64,000 nt of DNA, taken from positions 17,800 to 81,799 of the forward strand of contig MU623490.1 of the NCBI GenBank assembly GCA_025201765.1, given 5' to 3'. This document shows positions 1 through 12,613 of the stretch, piece by piece (position 1 is the stretch's first letter; every line of letters begins with the position of its first letter). The position numbers and the translations under genes are program-made. This DNA comes from Daldinia sp. FL1419. Lineage: Eukaryota > Ascomycota > Sordariomycetes > Xylariales > Hypoxylaceae. Under the pieces are notes generated by a model, which saw only the letters and a program-made list of their open reading frames with translations, was not told where the DNA came from and made no database searches.

Positions 1-1130
1 TCCATATTAGCGTGATATCAACTATCTCACAGGTATGATGCAAATATTCCAGTGTTTTCCACGTAAGGCACGCAAGCTTCTATGATGGGCTGGGCTTATG
101 GTTGCAATCCGGGACTTGGATCAGGATCACAACACTAAAATATCCCCGGTCTCCGTCTGATCTAGGTAATTATCAAGGCAATTATCAAGGCCATAATTCA
201 TGAACCCGTATCAGTACCATGGTGATTCCCATCGTACATTGATCCTAGTTAGCTACAGGTACAAAATAAAATAAAATCACCCAGAGACCTTTATTGTGAT
301 TTGACCTAGACCATTGAAATCAGTACCCAACTTGGGCCACCCAGCTACACCAACGAAAAGAAAGAAGAAAAGACTAGACGGGTCAGGCATGCGTGCTAAG
401 AAAGGATATGAATATTTGATTTAAGGAAAGGCCTCTTTTGGATTAGTACCTATTTAATCATCTTACCCAATTAGGACGTTCAAGTCACGATCACACCAGG
501 TAGCTACCTAGGTAGCTAGGCAACGATTTGGATCAGGACGTATGATCACGCATACGACCCAAAATTCGAGTCGACAGGTTTTGATAAGACCTGGAAGGCT
601 GGTATTTGCTTGGATGGTAGGTCTAAGGTAGCAACCGCATATATGCTACAAGATATTTCGGTTCAACCAAACCTAAGTCTACCCCTAAAACGCCTCAACC
701 GAACTTCGACACGTGATTGCCCCTTTAGAATATGTGACTGGGAGATACTAATGTAGCAAACGATCCTGTAGTGTACCTAGAGCGTACCTGTGGCGTACTT
801 GGATATATGAGTATAACGAGTAGCAGATGGATGTACGCATAATGTAATTGGATCAGGTATCGTTCCCGGGTAGGAAGCTGCACGCCCCTTTACCCCCTAA
901 AGTGATACACGCAGCACTTCTGTTCCTTCCTGACGGTTATACCCAGGGCACATTTTAGGTCCGTAATTACTGCACCTACCTCGAATAATTATCTAAAAAT
1001 TCACTTGACCTTGATGGGAGTGGAGTCACATTAGCACTAAGTATGAGCAAACCTTCTCCATAAGATATCTACGGCCCTACACTTTGCGGTAGATATACAA
1101 CATGGTTGCCGTAGACTAATTATTTAAGAT
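1..1130. other. intergenic, no gene seen
   Basis: No open frame or splice-consistent exon chain is credible here. The stretch holds a tandem copy of the 11-mer AATTATCAAGG near 167-190 and a TACCTAGGTA palindrome at 506-515. It is presumably the distal upstream region of the RRM-protein gene. Confidence 0.6.
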
Positions 1131-1139
1131 CACACAGCC

Positions 1140-1850
1140 CCCCCTTTTCCTATTTATTTCCCAGTTCGTCATCACTCACATCTCTTCTTCTTCTTCTTCT
1201 TCTTCTTCTTCCTTCTTCCATCAGTCACCTACTCAGCTGATTTAATTCTCTGCCACCTTTCACTCTACTTGGTCTCTTACCACTTTCATCTTCAGCACCC
1301 ACATCCACCCATCTTTCGATTTACGACTCTCTCGATTCGAAATTTCTCCATAGACAATTGGAGTTATTAGGTAAGTGCCCATATTATTTCTCCTTCTCGC
1401 AAGATATCTGCTGGTAATCGTCTTCTTCGTCGAGCGATGTTGGCTCAGCACGAAGGAAATAATTCTTGTGGTCCGCGGATCATCGAAACACAGCAGCTCA
1501 GCTTTAGCATCTGACATCTTGTTGCATAGTTGGAACAACCTCTTGATTGACGCTTGAGTTTCTAAGCACACGGGTCCTTGAGCCTTGCCGCTGCAAATTC
1601 GACTCGAGTATTGGTCAGAGCTCCAATCTGGTGGTAAGTATTCTTCCCTAAACTCATAATCACACTGTCTGCTCGCACATCCCATACCTTATCACCTTTC
1701 TTCAATCCCCACCCAATATTTATCAACTGACACTCTCTCTCTTGTCTTCAGCAACGACTTTTGAACTTTGGCCTTTATCCATCATTCCATCCTTCCGTCA
1801 TATTCCCGACTATTGACTGCAAGCATTTGCGTTTTCATCTTGGTAAGTTT

Positions 1851-1881
<31 letters not shown>

Positions 1882-2631
1882 AACTTCTTAAACTCCATCC
1901 CAACTCCAATCTAGTTGTCGCCTTGGTGTTATCGACATCGTCGAGCACTAGATGCATCATCCTCGGTTCCAGTTCAAATCGACTTGATATTTTGGGACAC
2001 TCTCAAAACATAGTATTCCCTCTTCACAAACACACGCTGATCCTAGCAGACACACAGACAATTTCTTCGTCTCCTATCCATTTTGTTGACTGCCTCTTGA
2101 AAAGTCTCGCTAGCAGTAAGTTCATCCTTCCCATATTGTGTCATCAATATCATCGTCATTACCCATTCTTCTGTCGTCCCGTCCATCATCGCATATCTTG
2201 ATCGAATATTCTTGGTGCTATCGGAACCTTTCCGTTTCAATGGATTATTGTATTCACTGAGTCTGCGTTGTCTTATCATGAGTCACCAAACGTTTGTACT
2301 TTTTCCGCTCGCAGGCATACAAGCCTACGTGGTGTTCCACATATGCGCGCCGTCCCTTTTTGCTACTTCAGTGCGCTTGCTACTTGAGCATTTCGTGTTT
2401 TCGCGGTTATTTCTTCATCTTTTATCCTCGCGCCCTAAGTAGCGTCATGACCACCTGTGCCCCTTTCGCACCTTGTGGTTGCATAATTGCAAACCACCAA
2501 GACGCGATGTGTGTTCCTCTCTAATGTGTTCCTCTTAATCGCCGTAGCGGGCTCAGCTTTTGTCTCGACTAACGCTCCATTGGAATAGGTTAAAGCAGGA
2601 ACATATCGTATCTCTGCAACAGCTACATCTG
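1140..2631 (+). promoter_or_regulatory. Long pyrimidine-rich leader of the RRM gene, probably with introns
   Basis: Pyrimidine tracts, including TTC repeats at 1184-1211 and 1850-1880, run over about 1.5 kb before the first in-frame ATG of the RRM gene. Canonical donors GTAAGT occur at 1371, 1634, 1843 and 2117, and good acceptors end at 1751 and 2313, which suggests spliced 5' UTR introns such as 1634-1751 and 2117-2313. Short frames inside have no recognisable protein similarity. A transcription start in the CT-rich stretch near 1180 is my inference; CT-rich tracts before the start site are common in filamentous fungal promoters. Confidence 0.45.
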
Positions 2632-5084
2632 ATGAACCCCATCAGGATGTCGACTCTTCATAAGAAGCAATCTGCCAATCTCCCCGAGATGGCGTCTCGA
2701 GCCGTTCCCGCTTCGCCCACCTCCAAGTCTGACCAAGGTCATGGTAAGTGAGATTTCTGTTTTGGTGGCTTGCTGAATTATACCCGTGCCTTATAGTAGA
2801 TATGTATACTGATGCTTTATTATAGGAGGAGGTGCACGCCTTGACGCAGATCTTGGCAACCTTACCCTTGAAGACTCTCCTGAGGCTTCCACGTGAGTCT
2901 TCCTTAGAGAGAGGAGATAAATCATTAGTTTATTGTTACTAACCCCAGCTTGGTAGTCTGCAGAAGAGTCCTGCCCTTAGCGGCACTGTATCTCCCGCTG
3001 AGAAGTCGTCTAACTTCGATGAGCAGTAGGTCTTTTTCTTGGTTTGTGGACGTTGAATTCTTCTGGCTAACTTATCCCGTTAAAGGAATGATACACCATT
3101 CCAAGTTGGCAAAGACTCAGACGATGGAGATGTATTCGAGTCTCCCGTTCGACCTGCCACCCAGCGCGCGGCTCAGGCCCCCCCAAACACGCTCGGTTCA
3201 ACTATGCAGGGTGTCGTTCCCACCATGCAGCCGGTTCCTATGCTACGTACCCGCGGCTCTGATTTGGGCAATAGAGCTCAGCTTGGCGCTGGCGTAGATG
3301 CTCAGGCTTTTTATCCCGCAACAGCCTGTGTTTTCGTTGCTAAGTAAGTGACCACAGAATATGCTCCTAGCTGTCGAAGTATCATCTAACTTCTTGAATA
3401 GCCTTCCTGATTTCGTTCGGGACTCTCGTCTTGAGGTTGAATTGACCCGAGCTTTCAGCAAGTTCGGTATCGTTTTCGTGAAGATCCGCCGTGATCAGCG
3501 AAACATGCCATTTGCATTTTGCCAGTATACCGTAAGTAACTTTGTTGGAATGTGTTTTCTGACATAGCTAATTCAAAGATTAGAAGGATGAGGATGCCCA
3601 CAATGCGGTATCTCACGGTCGTGGTATCCTAATCGAAGGCCGTCCTTGCCGCACCGAGATGGTGAAAGCAAACCGTAAGCAAAGCAACTACCGTTAAGAA
3701 AAGACGACCATCAGGGCTAACTCGCTTGTAGGTAGCTTTGTAATCTTCAACATTCTTGGAGATGACGTCACTCTCGACGAGGCTCAGGTTCATCTGAGAG
3801 GCTTTGGGCCCTTGAGCAAGTGCGAGGCACTTCACCCCCAGATTCAAGAAGCTATGCGGATCAAGGGTGGTGTGTTGGTTGAGTTCACCAACTTTGATCC
3901 CTCTCGGGATGTTATTGCTGTATGTCTCTAAACCACCCATTCAAGCCCGGATGATATATCCAGTCCGCTAACATTTACCTAGGCGTACCGACACCATCAT
4001 CTTTACCGAGTTGTCGCTTATGATCTGAAGAGATCCGTGCAAACCCCCAAGATCGACCCTGATGAAGCATGGCTCCAACGATATGAAATCGATCGTCGCT
4101 CTATCTACGTTGGAGGACTTCCCGTAGATGACTTTGATGTTGAAGAGCTCTTGACCCAAATGGCCGGTGAGGTGGGCGAAGTTCGAAAGGTGCAAGTCAT
4201 TCAGAAGGATGCTCGAACTGGTTCGTATCCCTCCATTACTAGGTCCAGGCTGGTGCTAACAGTACTGTCTTTCTTAGGTCGTCAGGCTCCAATCGCTTTC
4301 AGCTTCATTGAGTACGCCCGTCCTGACATGGCAGACCTAGCAGTCAAGCATTTGGTAAGTTCTTTATTAGGTCACGAACTCTTCTATATATTAATTCAAC
4401 TTAACTAATTTTATCTCTTAGAACGGCAGGGTTCTGCGTGGATGTGTGCTTCGTGTTGAACGCAAAGCTAGTCGAGAGCCCCAGGGTGCTGCCCGCCAGC
4501 TCCAATCTAGAGCCACGCTCTCTAGTAGCACCGGCAGTCCTCTCCGCGGGGAGCGTCTCGGGAAGAGACCATCCATGGCCAGTCTGACTTCCAACCCGGT
4601 TACTCCATCGCACAATACCGTAGCACAGACTACTGCATCTTCTTCTCAGGTGCCGCAGAGTCCTTATGGCACGATGCCTTACGCAGACCAGAACTGCACA
4701 ACTCCGTCATCTTATGGAGCAGGTTCGTATCAGTCTAACCCTTCGGTCGCCAATGAAAATTTCCCTGCCACACCCCAGGCAACTCCTGGATTGATGACCC
4801 CAATGGCGGGATACTACCAGTCGACACCCTACTCTTGGATGACCCCCTATCTCCAAGACCCTCAGTTCGCTGCCATGTATTACGGTGGCGGGTTCTCCCC
4901 CTCTCCTATGGGAACTGCCCAGAGTACCTCTGGCCCCTCTGGTGCGTCTGGTGTCTCGGGCGCTTCTGGCCTTTCTGGCTCTTATGACAACGACGGCGGA
5001 GATGAGGATGCTTCTACTCCCACGAAGCATAGTTCCGGAACTATGCAACGACTCAGTGGCAGCCGAGCACGGACCGAGCCCTGA
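2632..5084 (+). CDS. Rim4-like RNA-binding protein with three RRMs
   Basis: Ten exons: 2632-2743, 2826-2892, 2957-3025, 3086-3343, 3402-3531, 3584-3674, 3732-3919, 3983-4220, 4278-4354, 4422-5084; 630 aa, all phases close. RRM1 spans about residues 164-242 (RNP2 CVFVAN, RNP1-like MPFAFCQYT), a divergent second RRM spans about 243-318 (SFVIFNILGDD start), and RRM3 spans about 343-422 (SIYVGGLP and AFSFIEYA). The tail is rich in Ser, Gly, Pro, Thr and Gln and has a GASGVSGASGLSGS stretch, so it is probably disordered. The architecture and the RRM1 wording match fungal Rim4-type proteins, which in yeast control translation of meiotic mRNAs and have an aggregation-prone tail. That role here is inference; the family call is fairly firm. 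The start is the first ATG in frame with exon 1; the leader is unusually long. Confidence 0.8.
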
Positions 5085-8000
5085 ACATTTTCTGCCAAAG
5101 CGACTATGTATCCTCCGCATTCTACAGTTCAGCATTCTACGGTACCAAACTTTCAAATTCCGAAGACATGAAGTTGCTGCTTATGGCAATAACTCGGAAT
5201 AGTTAGTTGTTATCGTTGTCCATTTGCTTTGTTATTTCCGTTTATCGACAATAGGCAATAGGTTCATAAGGAGGGATCCAGATGGCATCTAATTGGCCAT
5301 CAACTGAGCAATACTCCGGAACTTTGCCCTCACAACTTTGCTGTCTGTCCATCTCTTCATCATTCCCCCTTTTTTTCCCACTGACTTTTTTTCCCCGAGT
5401 TTAGAGTTGATTACTTCACTTCATCTCAGGACATGAACTAGGATAGATCAAATCTACCTAGCACGTCCAGTATGGGTCGGTTGACTATATTTGTCCTCTT
5501 GCCCTTTTTGTACTTTAGTTCATTTTCGCGCGATCAGTAATGAGGATGAGTTGCGTTTTAGTTGCTAGTCTGCCGGTTGTATGTTCGCACTTTCATAGCT
5601 TTTTCCTTTTTTCATCAACTTCCATAATAATACAGATTGTTCTTTTTGGTCGAGATTATTTTAGTTGTTGAGTTGGTGACGAACGTTAATAGAGTAATGA
5701 GACCCTCGATCGCATCATCTGCGGACTCCGACACTCCAAAATGACCAGATAGAACAGTAGACCACCTAGGTCATAGGTGATGTAAAATCCTCAAGGACGG
5801 ATATTAATTAGCGTTCGACAGTGCCGAACATGTTCCTTTACCCATCCCGTAATGTAGGAACTATAATAGTATTCCTTAGCCGACTAACTTTTGTCAGGGT
5901 GGTGTAGAGAATGTAGGGAATGATGAAACCTTCGTAGTATATAGACGATTCTCTGAATATAGTCACCGTAACTCTTCCTATTCGCTATATGTTGAAGGTT
6001 GAAGCTAATTTTCCTTTCGGGTCCACCATATAATTCATATTCTGGCTCGGCCGGGATGTTTGCGAGGAAGATATTAAAGCTCCCTCGAGGAAGAGTAAGG
6101 ACCCGGAAAGAAGGCGAAATTTTGTGAGAACTGCTGAGATTGGGCAAATGGTGCAATATAAGGCAAATGACTTAGGTCCTGAGCTTTAAAAAGAGAGGCG
6201 GGGTCAGTTAGATACTAAAAGACATGTATATACGCCAACATCGTTCCGACTGGTGCATGGATGAGAATAGAAGATTGGAATACCAGAGGCGAAAGATAAC
6301 GAAAAAGGGATCGTATGCTAATCCAGTATGAAAGGACTTACTCGGAGTGTATTAATCAAAACTCGGTGTTATGCCATTGAGGAAGCCGTCCAAAATGTCT
6401 GGCTTTGAGGGAGTAGGTACTATGAAGAAATCCGTGTTAGCAATATATACCTTCAAAATCTTTGTTGGGGCGATTTAACTCCTGACCATATAAACGAGGC
6501 TTCCGTGAAACCCGCATTGATTACACATAGTAACTACCTGTTTAATATAGGTCAGGTTTTCTAGTGACGTGACTTGACTTGCTCCATCAAAAGACTAGCT
6601 TAATTGGGGAAACTAGCACGGCACTACGAGAGAGATATCAGTTAACTTGGTCAACACGAATTAATCGTGTTCTCAGTGGTCAGAATAGGTGGGCAAGTTG
6701 AATAGATAAGATGCCCGGTATTGGCATGAGACAGGGGTAATGGGAGCACGATGGCTTGTTGGGGGAAAGTTTGTGAACATGACTTACTATAATTATGTAT
6801 ACAGGTATGTATAAGGTGTATGGTATTAGAGGAATAATATGTCGGATTGTTCAATCAACGAAGCCAGAGCCCGTGTTGAAGAAGGATTAATGTTGCCCTC
6901 CGTACGTTGGGAGTCGGTTGATGTTACCCCTATTGTAGTGAAGGTTGATTAATGTTATATTATAAAATATTATAAAATTAAAATAGTTGTAAGAAACCTA
7001 GTAAAAGTGAGCGATAATTCAGACGTAGTAATTCCTATTCGACTTACTATCGTTGGAAGACACCAATATAAGCAGGAAATATCTGATAAAGGCGTATTGG
7101 AGGGGAGGAGTGCCTCCAGCTCCAGCCACCACCAAGTATCGACAAAAGTCATCAATGAACGGAAGAAATATATTATATAATTCCGCTATAAGTGAGTGTA
7201 GCCCTGGACACAAAGTAATTTGGGTTTAGGATTATAATTTAAAATGAAAGAAATATTTCGAGTGTAGAATAATTATGCGATGATAGAAGTTGTGGTTTAG
7301 AAGGTAGGATGAGGAGGAAGATTAAAGGATACGACGGCAGAATAGGGGAGGAGGAATGTGTAAATAAAAGGTAGAAGAAAGAATCAAAAGCGGTCGCGAT
7401 CGCATGTAAACAGACACATGTACCCCTGGGAGGCAGGTATATGTGCTTAAGGAACTTGAACCATTGCAATAATGGTAGATGGAGGAAGAGTGAAGAATAT
7501 GTCTATTCCTTGTGATAATGTATAGATGACGCCTCTGTTGACGGCGATTGGAGTTTGGAGACCAATGGAAGGCAAGTAAAGAGGAAGAGGAAGAGGAAGA
7601 GGAAGAAGAAGAAGGAGAAGAAACGACCAATGGGACGAGTCAGACAATGAAGAGTTAAAAACATAGCGTATGGAATTGCGAAGAGAAGTCGCGAAGAGTT
7701 ATACTTTGACACACGGGCCTATGTGCATACGTAACTTGCATGCACCGCCCCCCTTAGCGCCGTGGTACTGAGAAGCAAACATTTATCTACACTAGGTACA
7801 ATAAGGTATATTTCAGCGGTTATTTCTATGTCCTAGGTACGAAACGATTTTGTAATGAGTATGAAACTTTCTTATAAGCTACTTACATGTATGTAGCTGC
7901 ATGTAGGGGGTGAAGCAGCTCTGTAGAAACCAGTACCACCCCCTGATATTCCCCTAGCATCTTAGGTTGTTGCTATAGAAAGGCAGGCATCTCCTTGGGT

Positions 8001-9326
8001 TCTTCTTCCCACAAACAGGAGAGGAAGTAGCGTCCCTCCAAGAATAGGTACCTTACAAATGATATATACGGATTTAGGGGACGAGGAGGAGAGTGGAATG
8101 AATACGAAAAAGTTTGGACTAGCCAGAGGAAACGGACAGCCAATAAATGCAATAAATAGGTAGAAAGATTTTAGGTAATCAAAATATACACGATAAGTTG
8201 GATGCTAATATGACGAACAGGAAATATCTAGTAAAATATCCTACAAGGGTAGAAAGGCCACGGCCTTGCCATCAATAACGCCCACGAGGGCCGCGTTCAT
8301 AGGTACCTAGAACATAGCGATACTGATTTCCGGAAATGAAGCGTAAGGATAGTGGTCTACTCATCCTATAGGGTACCTCTTATTTCCAATAACAGTTCAT
8401 AACACCGCCCTTGGATATCCAACACGTTTCTCGTTATTAGGTATGGAAGAACTGTGCTGGATTACCAACTCCCTCTACGGGATACCCGGGTGTTTTCATA
8501 GACGATTCTAAGGCCTTGGAGACATGCTCGGATGTCATAATCGATTCGAGGTAGACGTCGACGATACGTTACCCAAGTCTATATTCCAGAGGTAACCCCC
8601 CCCCAGACAACGACTATTATTGGTATACCTCAATGTCGTGTAAGGAATTGTGACACCGGCCACTAATTTCGGCCTTGCTCTGGTCTAGAAGCTTGCTAAG
8701 AACGTGAATATAAGATATACAAATGTGACTGGATGAAAATAAAACACAAAATGACGACGTAGGTATTTTCCCCTCTTTATACCGCGTCTCTGCTCGAAAA
8801 TGTTTTGACGCTTGATATCTGTGTTAGTCCCTATTCTCCTTGATCATCTTCTACAACGTCCATCTCATTAGTAAACTCCCCCCCTTATGTTAAAGAAAAG
8901 GGTTAAAATAACTAATAATGGTTTAATTGGTTTATTATATATTTAACAATTCATTTAAGCGGTATGGGGCTACATCTTAAGAAGCACCGAGGTTAGACCA
9001 AGCGCGACAGGGATTCTTACGATCTATCGCAACCAAAGGCATCCCGCTCCTAACATGATTCCACTCTCAGAGGAGATATGGTAAATTGCGCGGTATGATG
9101 GGGTGGAGGTTATCAAGTTCTACCAACGATTCAAATAGAAAGCTCCGGTTTCCAGACATAAACGAGCTCCAGTACCTAATATATGCGCAGCCAGATACCG
9201 AAAATAATAAGTGAGACGTATCTAAACGCCTCGATATATAAATACAACCTTTAACCTAGCCAACGTCTCTCGACGATACTAAACTACTACAACGCAGATA
9301 AAACATCAGCAAGTCGCCGTCCCATA
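5085..9326. other. 3' UTR, then a gene-free stretch of about 3.7 kb
   Basis: The first 500 bases or so are T-rich and look like the 3' UTR of the RRM gene. From about 5.7 to 9.3 kb I find no frame with coding character and no plausible exon chain on either strand. Composition is ordinary, not like the AT islands. A purine repeat of GAAGAG type lies at 7581-7620 and a CCTAGG motif lies at about 5765. Confidence 0.55.
7581..7620. repeat. GAAGAG-type purine microsatellite
   Basis: Tandem GAGGAA/GAAGAA units over about 40 bases. They create spurious Ser/Leu-rich frames on the minus strand. Confidence 0.8.
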
Positions 9327-10196
9327 TCATAAACCGTCCAGTTCGCCAGTAAGGCCTACGACACGGAAAATGATGTGCGTTCCTATTTGGCATGCCCGTT
9401 TAGTTATGGCGACAAGCGGGACGTTCTGATATCCAGCCCTCGTAGAATGCGAATGCAATAAGAGGACAACCATGCTGATGAAGCTCGCTATGGAAAATAC
9501 ACTGATACTGGCAAAAGTCTCCTTCCGTATCTTAATCTTGCGTTGGGTGAAGTGGTAGCAGAGGGTCAAAATGGTGGCTATCCCGATCCAGGCCGGTAGC
9601 AGTAGGCCAGGGTCTTGGGAACCACCGGCCAAGTACACGATCCACGAGGTAAGGTAGGCGAAGGCGCAGCTAATGGTGAAAAGACGTACGACAGTCGCTT
9701 GGGGGGTGTAATTGATGAGCCAACGTGACATGAGACAGTCGGTGAAAAAGAAGGCTAGATAGGCGGAGGCGTAGCACTGTTGCCAGGAATTAGTACGACG
9801 GATACATATAACGCAAGTTCGCGGCTAGGAAGGCCAGCATACCCATATGATAGCCAAAGCTGTCTCTGTCAGCCTCAGCGAGAAAAGAGAACCTTCACGG
9901 CCATTTTCTTGTCGTTCGGAGGGGCGTATTAGATCGGCTAGCAGAAAACGTAGGGCGTAACGAAGACCCCAAAGGATAGGAGGGGCTATAGACAATAGAC
10001 GACAAGCGGAAAGAGTGTGGTGCCAACGCTTAGGTACGCCGAGGGCAACGGCGACACGAGGTTGAAGGAGAGAAACAGCTACGACAGGAGTGGGAGCGGA
10101 AGCGGAAGCGGAAGCGGAAGCGGGAAGACTATCGGTATTATCGGTAGGGGTAGCATCTATGCTGGAGGAGGGGTTCCTAAGCCTTGGGTTGGCCAT
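9327..10196 (-). CDS. EOS1: N-glycosylation protein Eos1, ER membrane protein
   Basis: Two exons, 10196-9843 and 9776-9327, joined across a 66-nt intron (GTATGC donor, CTAATTC branch, AACAG acceptor); 267 aa. After a Ser/Thr/Ala-rich N-terminus with an (SA)n run come LLQPRVAVALGVPKRWH and about five hydrophobic segments (near 65-85, 105-130, 145-165, 175-195 and 205-230). The signature FFFTDCLMSRWLINYTP and the YHFTQRKI.IRKE stretch identify the fungal Eos1 family. In yeast Eos1 is an ER protein needed for normal N-glycosylation and oxidative-stress tolerance; its biochemical activity is unknown. It is divergent from the mL45 gene across about 1 kb. Confidence 0.88.
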
Positions 10197-11245
10197 TCAA
10201 GGGGCCTTCCCGTTGACGCCTATTATAGATTATACTAGGTATATTAACTAACTACCTCTCTCCCAACCCCAATTTGATTTCCTATGTATAATCGAGATGG
10301 TCGTAATCGAGTCGAGTTCGGCCATAGGAGGACGGCGGGCTGGCAAAGGGTGGCGTTTAAGCAAAAGGATAAAAGCAGGAGACACGAGGGACGAAAATGC
10401 CGTGCTATATATATAATATATAAGTATCCAAGTCGCACGTTGCGTTTTCGGTAGGTTTTTTTTTTTTGGTTTTTTTTTGGTTTTTTTTAGGGGGGGGAGA
10501 GTATATAGAGATAGGTACGATTTCACCTACGTACTATAGGTAGTTAGCTACGTAAAGTAGGTAATGAATATGTGGTGGGCAGGTAGGTATGTATTGGTAG
10601 GTAGGGATAAGTAAAAGAGTAACCTAACTATGTAACCTAGGTGATAGGTTATGGTAAGAAAGGTAGGTAGGTATTAATCGCATTGGGCAATGTGGCCTGT
10701 GAGGTCATATTACTACGTGACACTGCCTAAACTCTTTGATCAACCATTAAGTACCGGGTAGGTATGTAACTCCATCATACCTTGTCAGCTTAAATACCTA
10801 GATAGGCAAGTAAGCGCCTACGAGAGTAACTCTAATAGGGATCTGAGAGGAAAGCAGATAGTGCTGCCCCACGCTCCAAACCTTGCACTAAACCTTAACA
10901 ATCCAGGTACTTTAACATATCATTCCATTAATTCCAACGTTTCTATTGGTCAGCCTTGCAAACTTTCTTTTCTAGAAAACCAGCCCCACCTAAATATTTC
11001 ATTCGGCGAGAGAAACGAAATATCATTTTGATCCGCATCTCAGCCGCGCGCCGGAAGACGAGAGAGACGAGTCGTGATTTTCAACCTCACCGCTTCAAAA
11101 CGTCCAATGCCGTCGCGGTAAATTTGACTTACGAGTCAATAGCCCGTTGAAGGGTTCCTCTATCTTAATAAGAACCCAACGCCCCTCATCGGCCCTCCTT
11201 ATCCACCTCATCCACACCTCCCAGAAGAACGTCGAGTCCGAGATT
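10197..11245. promoter_or_regulatory. Shared upstream region of EOS1 and mL45
   Basis: About 1 kb between divergent starts. It holds a run of T blocks broken by GG and ending in a G run at 10455-10498, then several CCTAGGT/GGTAGGTA motifs between 10540 and 10800, including TAACCTAGGTGATAGGTTA near 10634. A CCAAT-type element (ATTGG in TATTGGTCAG) lies near 10944, close to the mL45 side. No gene seen. Confidence 0.5.
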
Positions 11246-12227
11246 ATGGCCGGCCTCCTGCGCCAGTCGCGCCCCTGGCTGCTCTCTTCCATGCGCCATC
11301 AGGCACCATCCCCTATCTCATACGGCCTTTACCGTAATATAAGCACAACACCTTCATATTCGTATGCTTCGAGAAGAGGTTCTAGGCCAAGGTCGATGAA
11401 AACGGTCAAGAAAGGCGATGTTCAGCAGCTAGAGCCGAGCGTTACCATGTTAATACCTCGTTAGTTCTACCAGTGACCTATATTAAATATATACCTATAT
11501 ATATATATATAAATATTTATTCATTCTTCGTTTTTTAGAGACTCTTGTGGCCCCTCCACCCTGGCGGTACCCGCGCCAACCTAGCAAGTTCTTCCACATG
11601 TTATGGTTGCACATCAAGGCCCGCTACGGCGCATTGTGGGCAATCTTTTCGATGAAGATTATGTCGCAACCCACCGTCTTCCTCAGCAAGCCACTCTTCA
11701 AGTTCCACAAAGCAGCCGCCATACCTACGGCCAAGGCCCTACACTTCCAGATGTCCGAAGCTATGGCCATCGGCGACAAAGAGACCCTTCGCAGCATCTG
11801 CACCCCCGAGCTCTTCCAAACCCTGGCCTCGACTATTGATGCCCGACCTCGCGGCATCCGTGCCGAGTGGCAACTCGTTCGCTATGCTAGCACCTGGCTG
11901 TACCCCCGCGTTGCCGACTGGCGTGTTGGATACCAGCCCTTACCCGATAACGAAATGAAAATGGTTAAGCAGATCGTGGTTAGTATCTCTAGTGTCCAGC
12001 GCATCGCACGCTACGACGACACAAAGGGTGGTATCAAAATCCATGGCAGCGAGCGTGAGCGCAAGATGACGGAGCACATCGTTCTCCAAGCTGATATGGA
12101 TAAGAACACTTTTGAGGCCGAGCCTTGGAGGATCTGGGGTACTTTGCCCGAGGCAACGTACGAAGAATATCTGTCCGAGTTACAAAATCTCGATGCTATC
12201 ATGGCCGATCAGTCGAGGAGTAAATAA
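11246..12227 (+). CDS. Mitochondrial ribosomal protein mL45 / Mba1 family
   Basis: Two exons, 11246-11459 and 11539-12227 (donor GTTAGT, acceptor TTTTTTAG), 300 aa. The N-terminus MAGLLRQSRPWLLSSMRHQ, followed by ISTTPSYSYASRRGSR, is a typical mitochondrial presequence. The rest is a Tim44-like fold (about residues 95-290: FFHMLWLHIKARYGALWAIFSMK, then ALHFQMSEAMAIGDKETLRSICTPELFQTL and a C-terminal EPWRIWGTLPEATYEEY). This is the wording of fungal mL45, the homologue of yeast Mba1, which anchors mitoribosomes to the inner membrane during insertion of nascent chains. The start was chosen because the frame upstream lacks another ATG. Confidence 0.87.
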
Positions 12228-12613
12228 AGACTGGACAATGGATGAAAAAAAATAGCCAATAGATTTTATACACTACAAGCTCGTACATATAGGACCTGTA
12301 TAAAATGAACTACAAAGCAGTTAAATTCGTCTCTACATTTGACCTTCCAAGCATTGCCGTGTAGACATCAGCTCTATTTAATATATAACGCAGTCAAAAC
12401 AGGTAAATTAACCCGGGAAAAGACGCTTTCCTACCGATACGAGAATATCGTCAAGCATATTCCTTACAGAGAAACTAAGATATCTCGGTATCGCCCCTAA
12501 AACAACAATCCACATGCCCCTGGTTGTACATCGGCTTTGATTATTACCATCATTGCGCAGGAATGGTATCGTCTCTCGCCTTCATCGTACTTCTCAAGTT
12601 AGTAAAGCTTGGT
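12228..12613. other. Convergent 3' regions of mL45 and symporter
   Basis: 386 bases between two convergent stop codons. AT-rich, with no further gene seen; presumably 3' UTRs and polyadenylation sites of both genes. Confidence 0.6.

Noticed and set aside
1260..1685. 141-codon minus-strand frame in the RRM-gene leader
   Set aside because: Overlaps pyrimidine-rich leader sequence with several plus-strand splice signals; no protein similarity recognised.
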